From NCBI GenBank assembly GCA_001449105.1, contig LNIY01000087.1, forward strand, positions 1 through 50,889: 50,889 nucleotides of DNA, given 5' to 3'. Within the stretch, counting starts at the first letter, position 1; the number at the start of each line of letters is the position of its first letter. Shown here piece after piece: positions 7,335 to 15,287 of the stretch. The translations under genes were made by a program, and so were the position numbers. This stretch comes from Caulobacter vibrioides. Its GTDB lineage: Bacteria; Pseudomonadota; Alphaproteobacteria; Caulobacterales; Caulobacteraceae. The notes below the pieces were generated by a model. It did no database searches. It saw only the letters and a program-made list of their open reading frames with translations, and was not told where the DNA came from.

Positions 7335-10052
7335 ATGACCCGACAATCCATGCTGCTCGCCGCCGCCAGCGGTCTGAGCCTGCTCGCCGTTTCTTCCGCC
7401 GCCTGGGCGCAGGAAGCCGCTACCGCCGACACCCAGGTCGAAGAAGTCGTCGTCACCGGCGTGCGCAAGAGCCTGCGCGACGCCCTGGGCGTCAAGCAAG
7501 GTTCCGACAAGGTGGGCGAGGCGATCTCGGCCAAGGACATCGGCCAGCTGCCCGACGTGACGATCGCCGAGTCGATCGCCCGCCTGCCCGGCGTGAACGC
7601 CACCCGTGACCGCGGCAACGACAGCCAGGCGGTGGTTCGCGGCCTGGGCGCCCGCCTCGTGCTGGGCACCATCAACAACCGTGAAGTCGCCTCGTCCGAG
7701 CCCGACCGCAACGTCCGCTGGGAAGTCTATCCCTCGGAAGTCGTGCAGGGCGTGCAGGTCTACAAGTCGCAGTCGGCCGACCTGATCGCCGGCGGCGTCG
7801 CGGCCACCATCAACATCCAGACGATCGACCCGCTGGACTACCGCGGTCCGTCGGTCGTGCTGCGCGCCGGCCCCGTCTACTACGACGGCGGCAAGGACAT
7901 CCCGAACTACGGCCAGACCGGCTACCGCGCCAGCGGCTCGTTCGTGCACAAGTTCAACGACGACCTGGCCATGGTGCTGGGCCTGACCTCGCAGAAGCAG
8001 AAGAACGGCTACGTGTCGTTCCAAGGCTGGGGCTGGAACGACTCCAACATCCGCACCCCCGTCGGCGCCAGCGACTCCAGCGGCGACCTGAACGGCGACG
8101 GCGTGACCGACGCCACCCCGTGGGGCCTGCAGCTGGAAGTCAAGAAGCTCGAGCAGAAGCGTGACGGCGTCTCGACCGGCCTGCAGTGGAAGCCGACCGA
8201 CAGCTTCGAACTGAAGTTCGACGCCCTCTACTCGAACATCAAGATCCGCGAAGACCAGGATCAGGCCGTCTACGCCCGCAACCGCGGCAACTGGGCCAAC
8301 GGCAACCAGTGGGACTACACCCAGGCTCCTGGCGCCTCCTACACCCTGGTCAACAACGCCGTGGTCGCCGCCACCCTGCCGGGCGCTAGCCTGACCTCGA
8401 TCCTGGCGCGCTACACCGAGGACAAGACCCTGTTCGCCACCGGCCTGAACGGCAAGTGGAACAAGGACCAGTGGACCATCGCCGGCGACCTCTCGTACTC
8501 GAAGGCCGAGCGCGAGAACAACTGGCGCGCCGTCCGCATGGACGCCTCGCCGACCACGCCGTTCGTGCTGAGCTATGACGTGCGCGCCGGCCGCAAGCCG
8601 ACCGTGACCACGAACCAAGACACCCTGTCGATGGCTCAGACGTCCTGGAACGGCAAGGCCAGCGACAACGGCGGCCAGAACGACGGCCTGGAGCAACTGA
8701 ACGACGAACTCGTCGCCGGGGCCCTGGACTTCACCCGCGACCTGCAAGGCACCTTCAAGAGCCTGCAGTTCGGCTTCCGCGTGTCGGACCGCACCAAGGA
8801 CCACAGCCAAGGCCAGTGGTTCGTCTGCGCCAACCCGGGCAACCTGAGCAACATCTACGACGCCAGCCTGCAGGACGAGTGGGGCAACTGTCTCCAGTCC
8901 AAGGTCGTGCCGGCCAACCTGCTGAGCTCGTACACGATCGGCGGCTTCAACGTTCCGGGCGTCATCACCGGCGATCTGGACGCCGTCGCGCGCTCGCTCT
9001 ACGGCGACAACGCCTTCAACTACGCCAACGCCCGCGACAACCTGGCCCAGCGCTGGAAGGTCAACGAGAAGGTCGGCGAGGCTTACGCCAAGCTGAACTT
9101 CGCCACCGACAGCTTCGCCGGTTCGTGGCTGACGGGTAACGTCGGCGTGCGCGTGGTCACCACCAAGACCAGCAGCGACGGCTACCGCCAGGACGCCGGC
9201 GCCAGCACCTTCACCGCCGTGACGGTCGACAACGACTACACCGACGTCCTGCCCTCGGCGAACGCCAAGTTCGACTTCGGCGAAGGCAAGGTGGTGCGCG
9301 TGGGCCTGTCGCAGGTCGTGGCTCGTCCGCCGCTGGACGAACTGCGCGCCAGCAAGACCCTGACCACCTGGGCGCCGTACACCGGTTCGGGCGGCAACCC
9401 GACCCTGAAGCCGTTCAAGGCCGTCCAGTTCGACCTGTCGGGCGAATGGTACTTCCGTCCGGAGGCCCTGTTCGCGCTGGCCTACTACTACAAGGACGTC
9501 GACACCTACATCGGCTGGACCCAGACGCCCGAGACCTACAACGGCACGACCTATGCCGTTGCGACCCCGGTCAACGGCGGCGGCGGCTACATCCAGGGCC
9601 TCGAGGCGACCTTCCAGACGCCGTTCTTCTTCCTGCCCTCGGGCCTGGACAAGTTCGGCATCTACTCCAACTACGCCTACGTCGACTCCGACCTGAACGA
9701 GATGACGCCGTCGACCAAGCCGCTGTCGCTGACCGGCCTGGCCAAGCACACCGCGACGGTCGACCTGTGGTACTCCAACGGTCCGATCGAAGCCCGCCTG
9801 GGCTACAAGTACCACAGCCCGATGACCGTGATTTACGGTTGGAACGGCTCGGAACTGCAGACCCTGGGCACGGAAAAGACCCTGGACTTCAGCACCTCGT
9901 ACCAGATCAACGACATGGTCGGCGTGCGCTTCCAGGCCAACAACCTGACCAACCGCGCCATGCGCACCTACCGCGACGGCGACGAGAACCGCCTGGGTCG
10001 CTACGACATCTATGGTCGTCGCTTCCTGATGGACGTCACGGTGAAGTTCTAA
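7335..10052 (+). CDS. TonB-dependent outer-membrane receptor, probably for galacto-oligosaccharides
   Basis: A 905-aa outer-membrane receptor. A signal peptide (to about AWAQ, residue 30) is followed by VEEVVVTGVRKSL, then the plug domain (QLPDVTIAESIARLPGVNATRD, VVRGLGARL) and a long 22-strand-type barrel ending in an aromatic residue (VTVKF). The plug style matches the Caulobacter/sphingomonad subfamily used for carbohydrate uptake. GGGGGAA precedes the ATG. It lies between a galactanase and a beta-galactosidase, so import of galactan fragments is the natural inference; specificity is not visible in the sequence. Confidence 0.92.
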   Translation: MTRQSMLLAAASGLSLLAVSSAAWAQEAATADTQVEEVVVTGVRKSLRDALGVKQGSDKVGEAISAKDIGQLPDVTIAESIARLPGVNATRDRGNDSQAVVRGLGARLVLGTINNREVASSEPDRNVRWEVYPSEVVQGVQVYKSQSADLIAGGVAATINIQTIDPLDYRGPSVVLRAGPVYYDGGKDIPNYGQTGYRASGSFVHKFNDDLAMVLGLTSQKQKNGYVSFQGWGWNDSNIRTPVGASDSSGDLNGDGVTDATPWGLQLEVKKLEQKRDGVSTGLQWKPTDSFELKFDALYSNIKIREDQDQAVYARNRGNWANGNQWDYTQAPGASYTLVNNAVVAATLPGASLTSILARYTEDKTLFATGLNGKWNKDQWTIAGDLSYSKAERENNWRAVRMDASPTTPFVLSYDVRAGRKPTVTTNQDTLSMAQTSWNGKASDNGGQNDGLEQLNDELVAGALDFTRDLQGTFKSLQFGFRVSDRTKDHSQGQWFVCANPGNLSNIYDASLQDEWGNCLQSKVVPANLLSSYTIGGFNVPGVITGDLDAVARSLYGDNAFNYANARDNLAQRWKVNEKVGEAYAKLNFATDSFAGSWLTGNVGVRVVTTKTSSDGYRQDAGASTFTAVTVDNDYTDVLPSANAKFDFGEGKVVRVGLSQVVARPPLDELRASKTLTTWAPYTGSGGNPTLKPFKAVQFDLSGEWYFRPEALFALAYYYKDVDTYIGWTQTPETYNGTTYAVATPVNGGGGYIQGLEATFQTPFFFLPSGLDKFGIYSNYAYVDSDLNEMTPSTKPLSLTGLAKHTATVDLWYSNGPIEARLGYKYHSPMTVIYGWNGSELQTLGTEKTLDFSTSYQINDMVGVRFQANNLTNRAMRTYRDGDENRLGRYDIYGRRFLMDVTVKF

Positions 10053-10081
10053 GGCGTTCAGAAGCCTTGCGTGGACCTCGC

Positions 10082-10155
10082 CCTTCGACAAGCTCAGGGT
10101 GAGGTCCATGGCATCGCTTCGGCATTCGGAATCCTCATCCTGAGCTTGTCGAAGG
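10082..10155. repeat. Inverted repeat with CCTTCGACAAGCTCAGG arms
   Basis: CCTTCGACAAGCTCAGG starting at 10082 is repeated in inverted orientation as CCTGAGCTTGTCGAAGG ending at 10155. This arm sequence is a widely dispersed intergenic repeat in many proteobacteria. It sits between the TonB receptor and GH2 genes and may form a hairpin in the mRNA that uncouples them. Confidence 0.75.
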
Positions 10156-10265
10156 ATCAGGATTTCGCACTCATTCCAGGACGTCACTCCTCCCCGACGA
10201 TCCTTTGCTGGGGGAGGGAGCCTCGCCGGCTTCCTCCCTTCTTTTTTGCTTACGAGAGGTCCCCG

Positions 10266-12779
10266 ATGGTCGAGTTCAGCCGCCGGCAAGCCCTGGCCGC
10301 CACCGCAGGTGTCGCCGCCTTCGCCGTCGCGTCTTCCGCCAACGCCGCCAAGCCCGCCGCCGCACCCGCCAGGAAGGCGGCCCCGGTGGTCGTCGACCTT
10401 GGCCCGCGCGAGCGCACCAGCCTGGACTTCGACTGGAAGTTCCACCTGGGCCACGCCCAGGACCCGGCCCGCGACTTCGGCTACGGCGCCAACCAGCGCA
10501 CCTACGCCAAGGCCGGGGCCGACGCCCCGAACTGGTGGGTGGCCGCCGCCGCCCAGAAGGACTTCGACGACAGCGCCTGGGCCCCGGTGACCGTGCCGCA
10601 CGACTGGGCCGTCACCCTGCCGTTCGAGAACAACCCGGCCTACGTGCCCAGCGGCAAGCCGGACGACGAGGACCTGCGCGCCGCCCACGGCTACAAGGCC
10701 ATCGGCCGCGAATTCCCCCAGAACAGCATCGGCTGGTACCGCAAGAAGTTCACCCTGCCGGCCGTCGAGACCGGCACGCGCCTGTCGATCGAGTTCGACG
10801 GCGTGATGCGCGACGCCGTGGTGATGGTGAACGGCTACGTCCTCGAGAGCGAGGAAAGCGGCTACGCCAGCTTCCGCGTCGACATCACCGACATCGCCAA
10901 TGTCGGCGGTGAGAACCTGATCACCGTGCGCGTCGACGCCAGCCTGGGCGAAGGCTGGTTCTACGAGGGCGCTGGCATCTACCGCCACGTCTGGCTGGTT
11001 CAGACCGCCCCGGTGCACGTGCCCCAGTGGGGCGTGTTCGTGAAGTCCAAGGTCGACGGCACGCTGGAGATCGAGACCGACCTGATCAACGAGGGCGACG
11101 AAGCCGTCGAGTTCAGCCTGGTCCACACCGTGCTCGACGGCGCGGGCAAGCCGGCCCTGGCCGTGGCGCCGGCCGCCGGCCGCCTGCCGGGCTGGCAGCG
11201 CCAGTCGCTGTCGCAGACGGTGACCCTGGCCAATCCGGTGTTGTGGTCGCTGGAGAACCCGCACCTCTACACGCTGGTCACCGAGGTGAAGCTGGGCGGC
11301 GCGGTGGTTGACCGCTACGCCACGACCTTCGGCGTGCGCTCGGTGCGCTTCGACCCGAAGGAAGGCCTGTTCCTCAACGACAAGCACGTCAAGCTGCAGG
11401 GGACCTGCAACCACCAGGACCACGCCGGCGTCGGCGCGGGCATCCCCGACACCCTGCAGGCCTGGCGCATCGAGCAACTGCAGTCGATGGGCTGCAACGC
11501 CTATCGCGCCTCGCACAACCCGGCCACGCCCGAGCTGATGGACGCCTGCGACCGCCTGGGCATGCTGTTCATCGCCGAGACGCGCCGCATGTCCAGCGAC
11601 CCGACCTCGCTGGACGAGATGGAGCGGCTGATCCGCCGCGACCGCAACCACCCCTGCATCATCCTGTGGTCGATCGGCAACGAGGAGCCGCAGCAGGGCA
11701 CGGCGCGCGGCCGCAAGGTGGCCAGGACCATGAAGCGCCTGGTCAATCGCCTCGACCCGACCCGCGGCGTCACCGCCGCCATGGACTCGGGCTTCGGCGA
11801 CGGCATCACCAGCGAGCTGGACGTCATCGGCTTCAACTACCGCCACGAGAAGATGGACGACTTCCACGCCCGCTTCCCGAACCTGCCGATCATCGGCAGC
11901 GAGAGCGGCAGCACGGTCACCACGCGCGGCGAGTACCTGCGCAGCGACGCCAAGAGCTACGTCCCGGCCTACGACACCGACCACCCCTGGTGGGCGACCA
12001 CGGCCGAGAAGTGGTGGAGCCACGCGGCCGATCGTCCGTGGATGGCCGGCGGCTTCATCTGGACCGGCTTCGACTATCGCGGCGAGCCGACGCCCTTCAA
12101 CCGCTGGCCCAGCATCAGCTCGCACTTCGGCGCGCTCGACACCTGCGGCTTCCCGAAGGACAACTATTACTACTACCGCGCCTGGTGGCGGAAAGAGCCG
12201 CTGCTGCACCTCTTCCCGCACTGGAACTGGGAAGGCCAGGAAGGCAAGCCGGTCGCCGTCTGGGTCCACAGCAACTGCGACAAGGTCGAGCTGTTCGTGA
12301 ACGGCAAGACCCAGGGCGTGCGGGAGGTGAAGGCCAACCACCACGTCGAGTGGTCGGTCCCCTACGCGCCGGGCGTGATCGAGGCCCACGGCTACAAGGA
12401 CGGCAAGGTGATCCTGCGCCAGCGCCGCGAGACCGCCGGCCCGGCCGCCGCAGTGCGTCTGACCACCGACCGCTCGGCGCTGGCCGCCGACGGCCAGGAT
12501 GTCGGCATCCTCAAGGTCGAGGTGGTCGACGCCAAGGGCCGCGTCGTGCCGAAGGCCGACAACCTGGTCACCTTCGCCGTGACCGGCCCCGGCGAGGTGA
12601 TCGGCGTCGGCAACGGCAACCCGACCAGCCACGAGAGCGACGTCGCCAGCCAGCGCAAGGTCTTCAACGGCCTGGCCCAGGCGATCGTCCGCACCAAGCG
12701 CGGCCAGGCCGGCGAAGTGCGGGTCCTGGCCTCGGCGCCGGGCCTGAAGCCGGCCTCTCTGGCGCTTAAGGCGGGGTAG
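10266..12779 (+). CDS. GH2-family beta-galactosidase, Tat-exported
   Basis: An 837-aa glycoside hydrolase family 2 enzyme predicted to release galactose from galacto-oligosaccharides. The N-terminus SRRQALAATAGVAAFAVASSANA is a Tat-type signal (twin Arg6-Arg7). The sugar-binding jelly roll covers about 50-250 (GIYRHVWLV at 237-245), then an Ig-like domain, then the TIM barrel from about 365. WSIGNEEP places acid/base Glu473 and IIGSES places nucleophile Glu546. The tail (about 690-837) carries DUF4982- and Big-like beta domains. The start follows GAGAGG at 10254-10259. It completes a GH53-receptor-GH2 set. Confidence 0.92.
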   Translation: MVEFSRRQALAATAGVAAFAVASSANAAKPAAAPARKAAPVVVDLGPRERTSLDFDWKFHLGHAQDPARDFGYGANQRTYAKAGADAPNWWVAAAAQKDFDDSAWAPVTVPHDWAVTLPFENNPAYVPSGKPDDEDLRAAHGYKAIGREFPQNSIGWYRKKFTLPAVETGTRLSIEFDGVMRDAVVMVNGYVLESEESGYASFRVDITDIANVGGENLITVRVDASLGEGWFYEGAGIYRHVWLVQTAPVHVPQWGVFVKSKVDGTLEIETDLINEGDEAVEFSLVHTVLDGAGKPALAVAPAAGRLPGWQRQSLSQTVTLANPVLWSLENPHLYTLVTEVKLGGAVVDRYATTFGVRSVRFDPKEGLFLNDKHVKLQGTCNHQDHAGVGAGIPDTLQAWRIEQLQSMGCNAYRASHNPATPELMDACDRLGMLFIAETRRMSSDPTSLDEMERLIRRDRNHPCIILWSIGNEEPQQGTARGRKVARTMKRLVNRLDPTRGVTAAMDSGFGDGITSELDVIGFNYRHEKMDDFHARFPNLPIIGSESGSTVTTRGEYLRSDAKSYVPAYDTDHPWWATTAEKWWSHAADRPWMAGGFIWTGFDYRGEPTPFNRWPSISSHFGALDTCGFPKDNYYYYRAWWRKEPLLHLFPHWNWEGQEGKPVAVWVHSNCDKVELFVNGKTQGVREVKANHHVEWSVPYAPGVIEAHGYKDGKVILRQRRETAGPAAAVRLTTDRSALAADGQDVGILKVEVVDAKGRVVPKADNLVTFAVTGPGEVIGVGNGNPTSHESDVASQRKVFNGLAQAIVRTKRGQAGEVRVLASAPGLKPASLALKAG

Positions 12780-12810
12780 GGGCTCGGCTGCTGAGCCAAC
12801 CCAACCGACA

Positions 12811-12907
12811 GATCCCCGCGAAGGCGGGGATCCAAGCTGACTTTCCGGGCGAGGCGCGGCTGTGGGTCAATCGCAGCCTCGGTTTGGATCCCCGCCTTCG
12901 CGGGGAT
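12811..12907. repeat. Inverted REP-like pair, ATCCCCGC-type
   Basis: Two self-complementary GC-rich units (12811-12834 and 12884-12907) face each other, each containing ATCCCCGC paired with GCGGGGAT. They lie between the GH2 and S9 peptidase genes. A related pair is at 46356-46455. Confidence 0.8.
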
Positions 12908-13040
12908 GCTCGGAATAGGGAAAAGGCGGGGCCGCGTAGCCACGCAAGATCCTTGCGCGAGCGGTGGAATTAGGGGTGGACGCTGGCCGCGAGCGCGGCA
13001 GTATCCACCCCTTCTTTCGTAAGCTTCGCCAGGATCGCCC

Positions 13041-15116
13041 ATGCGCCGCCCGACCAAACTGCTGCTCGTCTCGCTGCTGGCCCTGGCGGCGGCGAGCCCG
13101 ATGGCCAGCGCCGCCGCCGTTCGCGAGGCGCCCCAGGCCCTGTTCACCGGCCGCGACCTGTTCGGCCTGGAAGTCGCTTCCGACCCGCAGATCCGTCCTG
13201 ACGGCGACCTGATCGCCTATGTCCGGGCCAGCAACGACATCATGGTCGACCGCGCCGTGCGTTCGATCTGGCTGATCGACGCCAAGACCGGGGTCCAGAC
13301 GCCGCTGGTGGCGGGGCAGGGCTCGGCCATGTCGCCCCGCTGGTCGCCGGACGGCCAGCGCCTGGCCTATGTGCTGGTGACGCCCGACGCCGGCGCCCAA
13401 CTCTACGTGCAGTGGGTCGCCACCGGCCGCACCGCGCGCCTGGCCACCCTGGTCGAGGCCCCCAGCGACCTGACCTGGTCGCCCGACGGCAAGACCATCG
13501 CCTTCACCATGCTGACCGCCGACGAGGGCGCCAAGCTGGGCTCGGCCCCCGAGGGCAAGCCCGAGAACGCCAAGTGGGCGCCGCCGCTGACCGTCGAGAC
13601 CCGCGTCACCTTCCGGGGCGATGGCGAGGGCACGCTGAAGGCCGGCTTCTCCAAGATCTACACCGTCTCGGCCGAGGGGGGCGCGCCGCGCCAGCTGACC
13701 TTCGGCAAGTTCGACGACCGGGGTCCGCTGTCCTTCACCAAGGACGGCCGCTACCTGCTGTTCTCGGCCAATCGCGCCGAGGGATGGGAACGCAATCCGG
13801 CCGAGGCCGAAATCTGGCGTCTGACCCTGGCCGACGGCGCGCTGAAGGCCCTGACCACCCGCGTCGGTCCCGACGCCAATCCGGTGGTGTCGCCCGACGG
13901 CCGCCAGGTGGCCTATGTCGGCTATGACGACGCCCGCCGCCGCGGCTACGAAAACACCCGCCTCTACGTGATGGACATCGACGGCGGCGGCGGCCGGGTG
14001 CTGACCGGCGATCTCGACCGCTCGATCGACAACCCGGTCTGGTCGGCCGACGGCCGCGGCCTCTACGTCTCCTATGACGAGAACGGCTCGGTCCGTGTCG
14101 CCCGCGTGGACCTGTCGGGCAAGGTCGAGACGGTGGTCGCCGGCCTGACCGGCGCCGGCCTCGACCGTCCCTACAGCGGCGGCGCGTTCAGCGTGGCGCG
14201 TGATGGGGCCGTTGCCTTCACGCAAGGCTCGACCAGCCGTCCCTCCGACATCGCCATCGCCAGGAAGGGCGGCGAGGCCAGGCGCCTGACCGCGCTGAAC
14301 GCCGACCTGCTGGGGGCCAAGACCCTGGGCAAGGTCGAGGCCCTGCCGGTGAAGTCGTCCTTCGACGGCAAGGACATCGGCGCCTGGATCGTCACTCCGC
14401 CGAACTTCGATCCCGCCAAGAAGCACCCGCTGATCCTCGAGATCCACGGCGGCCCGTTCTCGGCCTACGGTCCCAGCTTCTCGACCGACAACCAGCTCTA
14501 CGCGGCGGCCGGCTACGTGGTGGTCTACGCCAATCCGCGCGGCTCCACGTCGTACGGCGAGTCCTTCGCCAACGAGATCGACCGCAACTATCCCAGCCAC
14601 GACTACGACGACCTGATGAGCGCGGTCGACGCGGCCGTCGCCAAAGGGTTCGTCGACACCGATCGCCTGTACGTCACCGGCGGCTCGGGCGGCGGCGCCC
14701 TGACGGCCTGGATCGTCGGCAAGACCAACCGCTTCGCCGCGGCCGCCACCCAGAAGCCGGTGATCAACTGGTCGAGCCAGGTGCTGACCACGGATGCGTA
14801 CAGCTTCATGGCCTCTTACTGGTTCGGCAAGATGCCGTGGGAGGACCCGCAGGGCTATTGGGCCCGCTCGCCGCTGTCGCTGGTCGGCAACGTGAAGACC
14901 CCGACGCTGGTGGTGGTCGGCGACCAGGACCTGCGCACCCCGGTGGCCGAGTCCGAGCAGTACTACCAGGCCCTGCAGCTGCGCGGCGTGCCGACGGCCC
15001 TGGTCAAGGTGCCCGGCGCCAGCCACGGCGGCCTGGCCGTGCGGCCCTCGCAGTCGGCCGCCAAGGCCTCGGCCATCCTGGCCTGGTTCGAGAAGTTCCA
15101 GTCGCCGCCGAAGTAG
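13041..15116 (+). CDS. S9-family prolyl-oligopeptidase-type serine peptidase, exported
   Basis: A 691-aa periplasmic peptidase. The signal peptide is about residues 1-26 (LLLVSLLALAAASPMASAAA). A WD40/TolB-like beta-propeller (about 35-430; repeats such as SPRWSPDGQRLAYV, LTWSPDGKTIAF, PVVSPDGRQVAY) gates an alpha/beta-hydrolase catalytic domain from about 440. The triad is Ser549 in GGSGGG, Asp630 in GDQDLRTP and His662 in GASHGG. The family cleaves dipeptides, acylated amino acids or short peptides. It converges on a TonB receptor gene, so joint use in peptide scavenging is plausible. Confidence 0.92.
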   Translation: MRRPTKLLLVSLLALAAASPMASAAAVREAPQALFTGRDLFGLEVASDPQIRPDGDLIAYVRASNDIMVDRAVRSIWLIDAKTGVQTPLVAGQGSAMSPRWSPDGQRLAYVLVTPDAGAQLYVQWVATGRTARLATLVEAPSDLTWSPDGKTIAFTMLTADEGAKLGSAPEGKPENAKWAPPLTVETRVTFRGDGEGTLKAGFSKIYTVSAEGGAPRQLTFGKFDDRGPLSFTKDGRYLLFSANRAEGWERNPAEAEIWRLTLADGALKALTTRVGPDANPVVSPDGRQVAYVGYDDARRRGYENTRLYVMDIDGGGGRVLTGDLDRSIDNPVWSADGRGLYVSYDENGSVRVARVDLSGKVETVVAGLTGAGLDRPYSGGAFSVARDGAVAFTQGSTSRPSDIAIARKGGEARRLTALNADLLGAKTLGKVEALPVKSSFDGKDIGAWIVTPPNFDPAKKHPLILEIHGGPFSAYGPSFSTDNQLYAAAGYVVVYANPRGSTSYGESFANEIDRNYPSHDYDDLMSAVDAAVAKGFVDTDRLYVTGGSGGGALTAWIVGKTNRFAAAATQKPVINWSSQVLTTDAYSFMASYWFGKMPWEDPQGYWARSPLSLVGNVKTPTLVVVGDQDLRTPVAESEQYYQALQLRGVPTALVKVPGASHGGLAVRPSQSAAKASAILAWFEKFQSPPK

Positions 15117-15143
15117 AAGGCCCCCTCCGGCCCTCCGGGCCAC

Positions 15144-15197
15144 CTCCCCCAGAGGGGGAGGATCTAACGCGGCGCAGATGCTCCCCCTCTGGGGGAG
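15144..15197. repeat. Paired CTCCCCC..GGGGGAG repeats
   Basis: Two self-complementary 17-mers, CTCCCCCAGAGGGGGAG (15144-15160) and CTCCCCCTCTGGGGGAG (15181-15197), occupy the gap between the convergent peptidase and receptor genes. A stretch to about 15220 (GGAGCGACTGAGGGGG) extends the second unit. Related CTCCCC-type units recur at 40814, 49341, 49375 and 50738. Confidence 0.75.
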
Positions 15198-15231
15198 CTG
15201 TCGCGGAGCGACTGAGGGGGATCGACCAAAG

Positions 15232-15263
15232 AAAAAGCGGCGGGTCCTTTCGAACCCGCCGCC
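15232..15263 (-). terminator. Rho-independent terminator of the second TonB receptor
   Basis: Read on the minus strand, a GC-rich stem (GGCGGGTTCG against its complement, AAAG-type loop) ends in TTTTTC. It lies about 25 bp past the receptor stop codon. Confidence 0.85.
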
Positions 15264-15287
15264 CTGTCTTCGTCCAAACCCTAAGGC

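Noticed and set aside
7194..12632. A minus-strand open frame of about 1,800 codons opposite the receptor and GH2 genes
   Set aside because: It is antisense to two well-supported genes, has low-complexity Val/Gly/His/Arg-rich translation, no ribosome site and no domain. Strong third-position GC bias makes such shadow frames common, for example also at 15522-18155 and 18311-21292.
12780..13040. Possible CRISPR-like repeats
   Set aside because: Only two facing copies are present, with no regular spacers and no cas genes; they fit a REP-like inverted pair.
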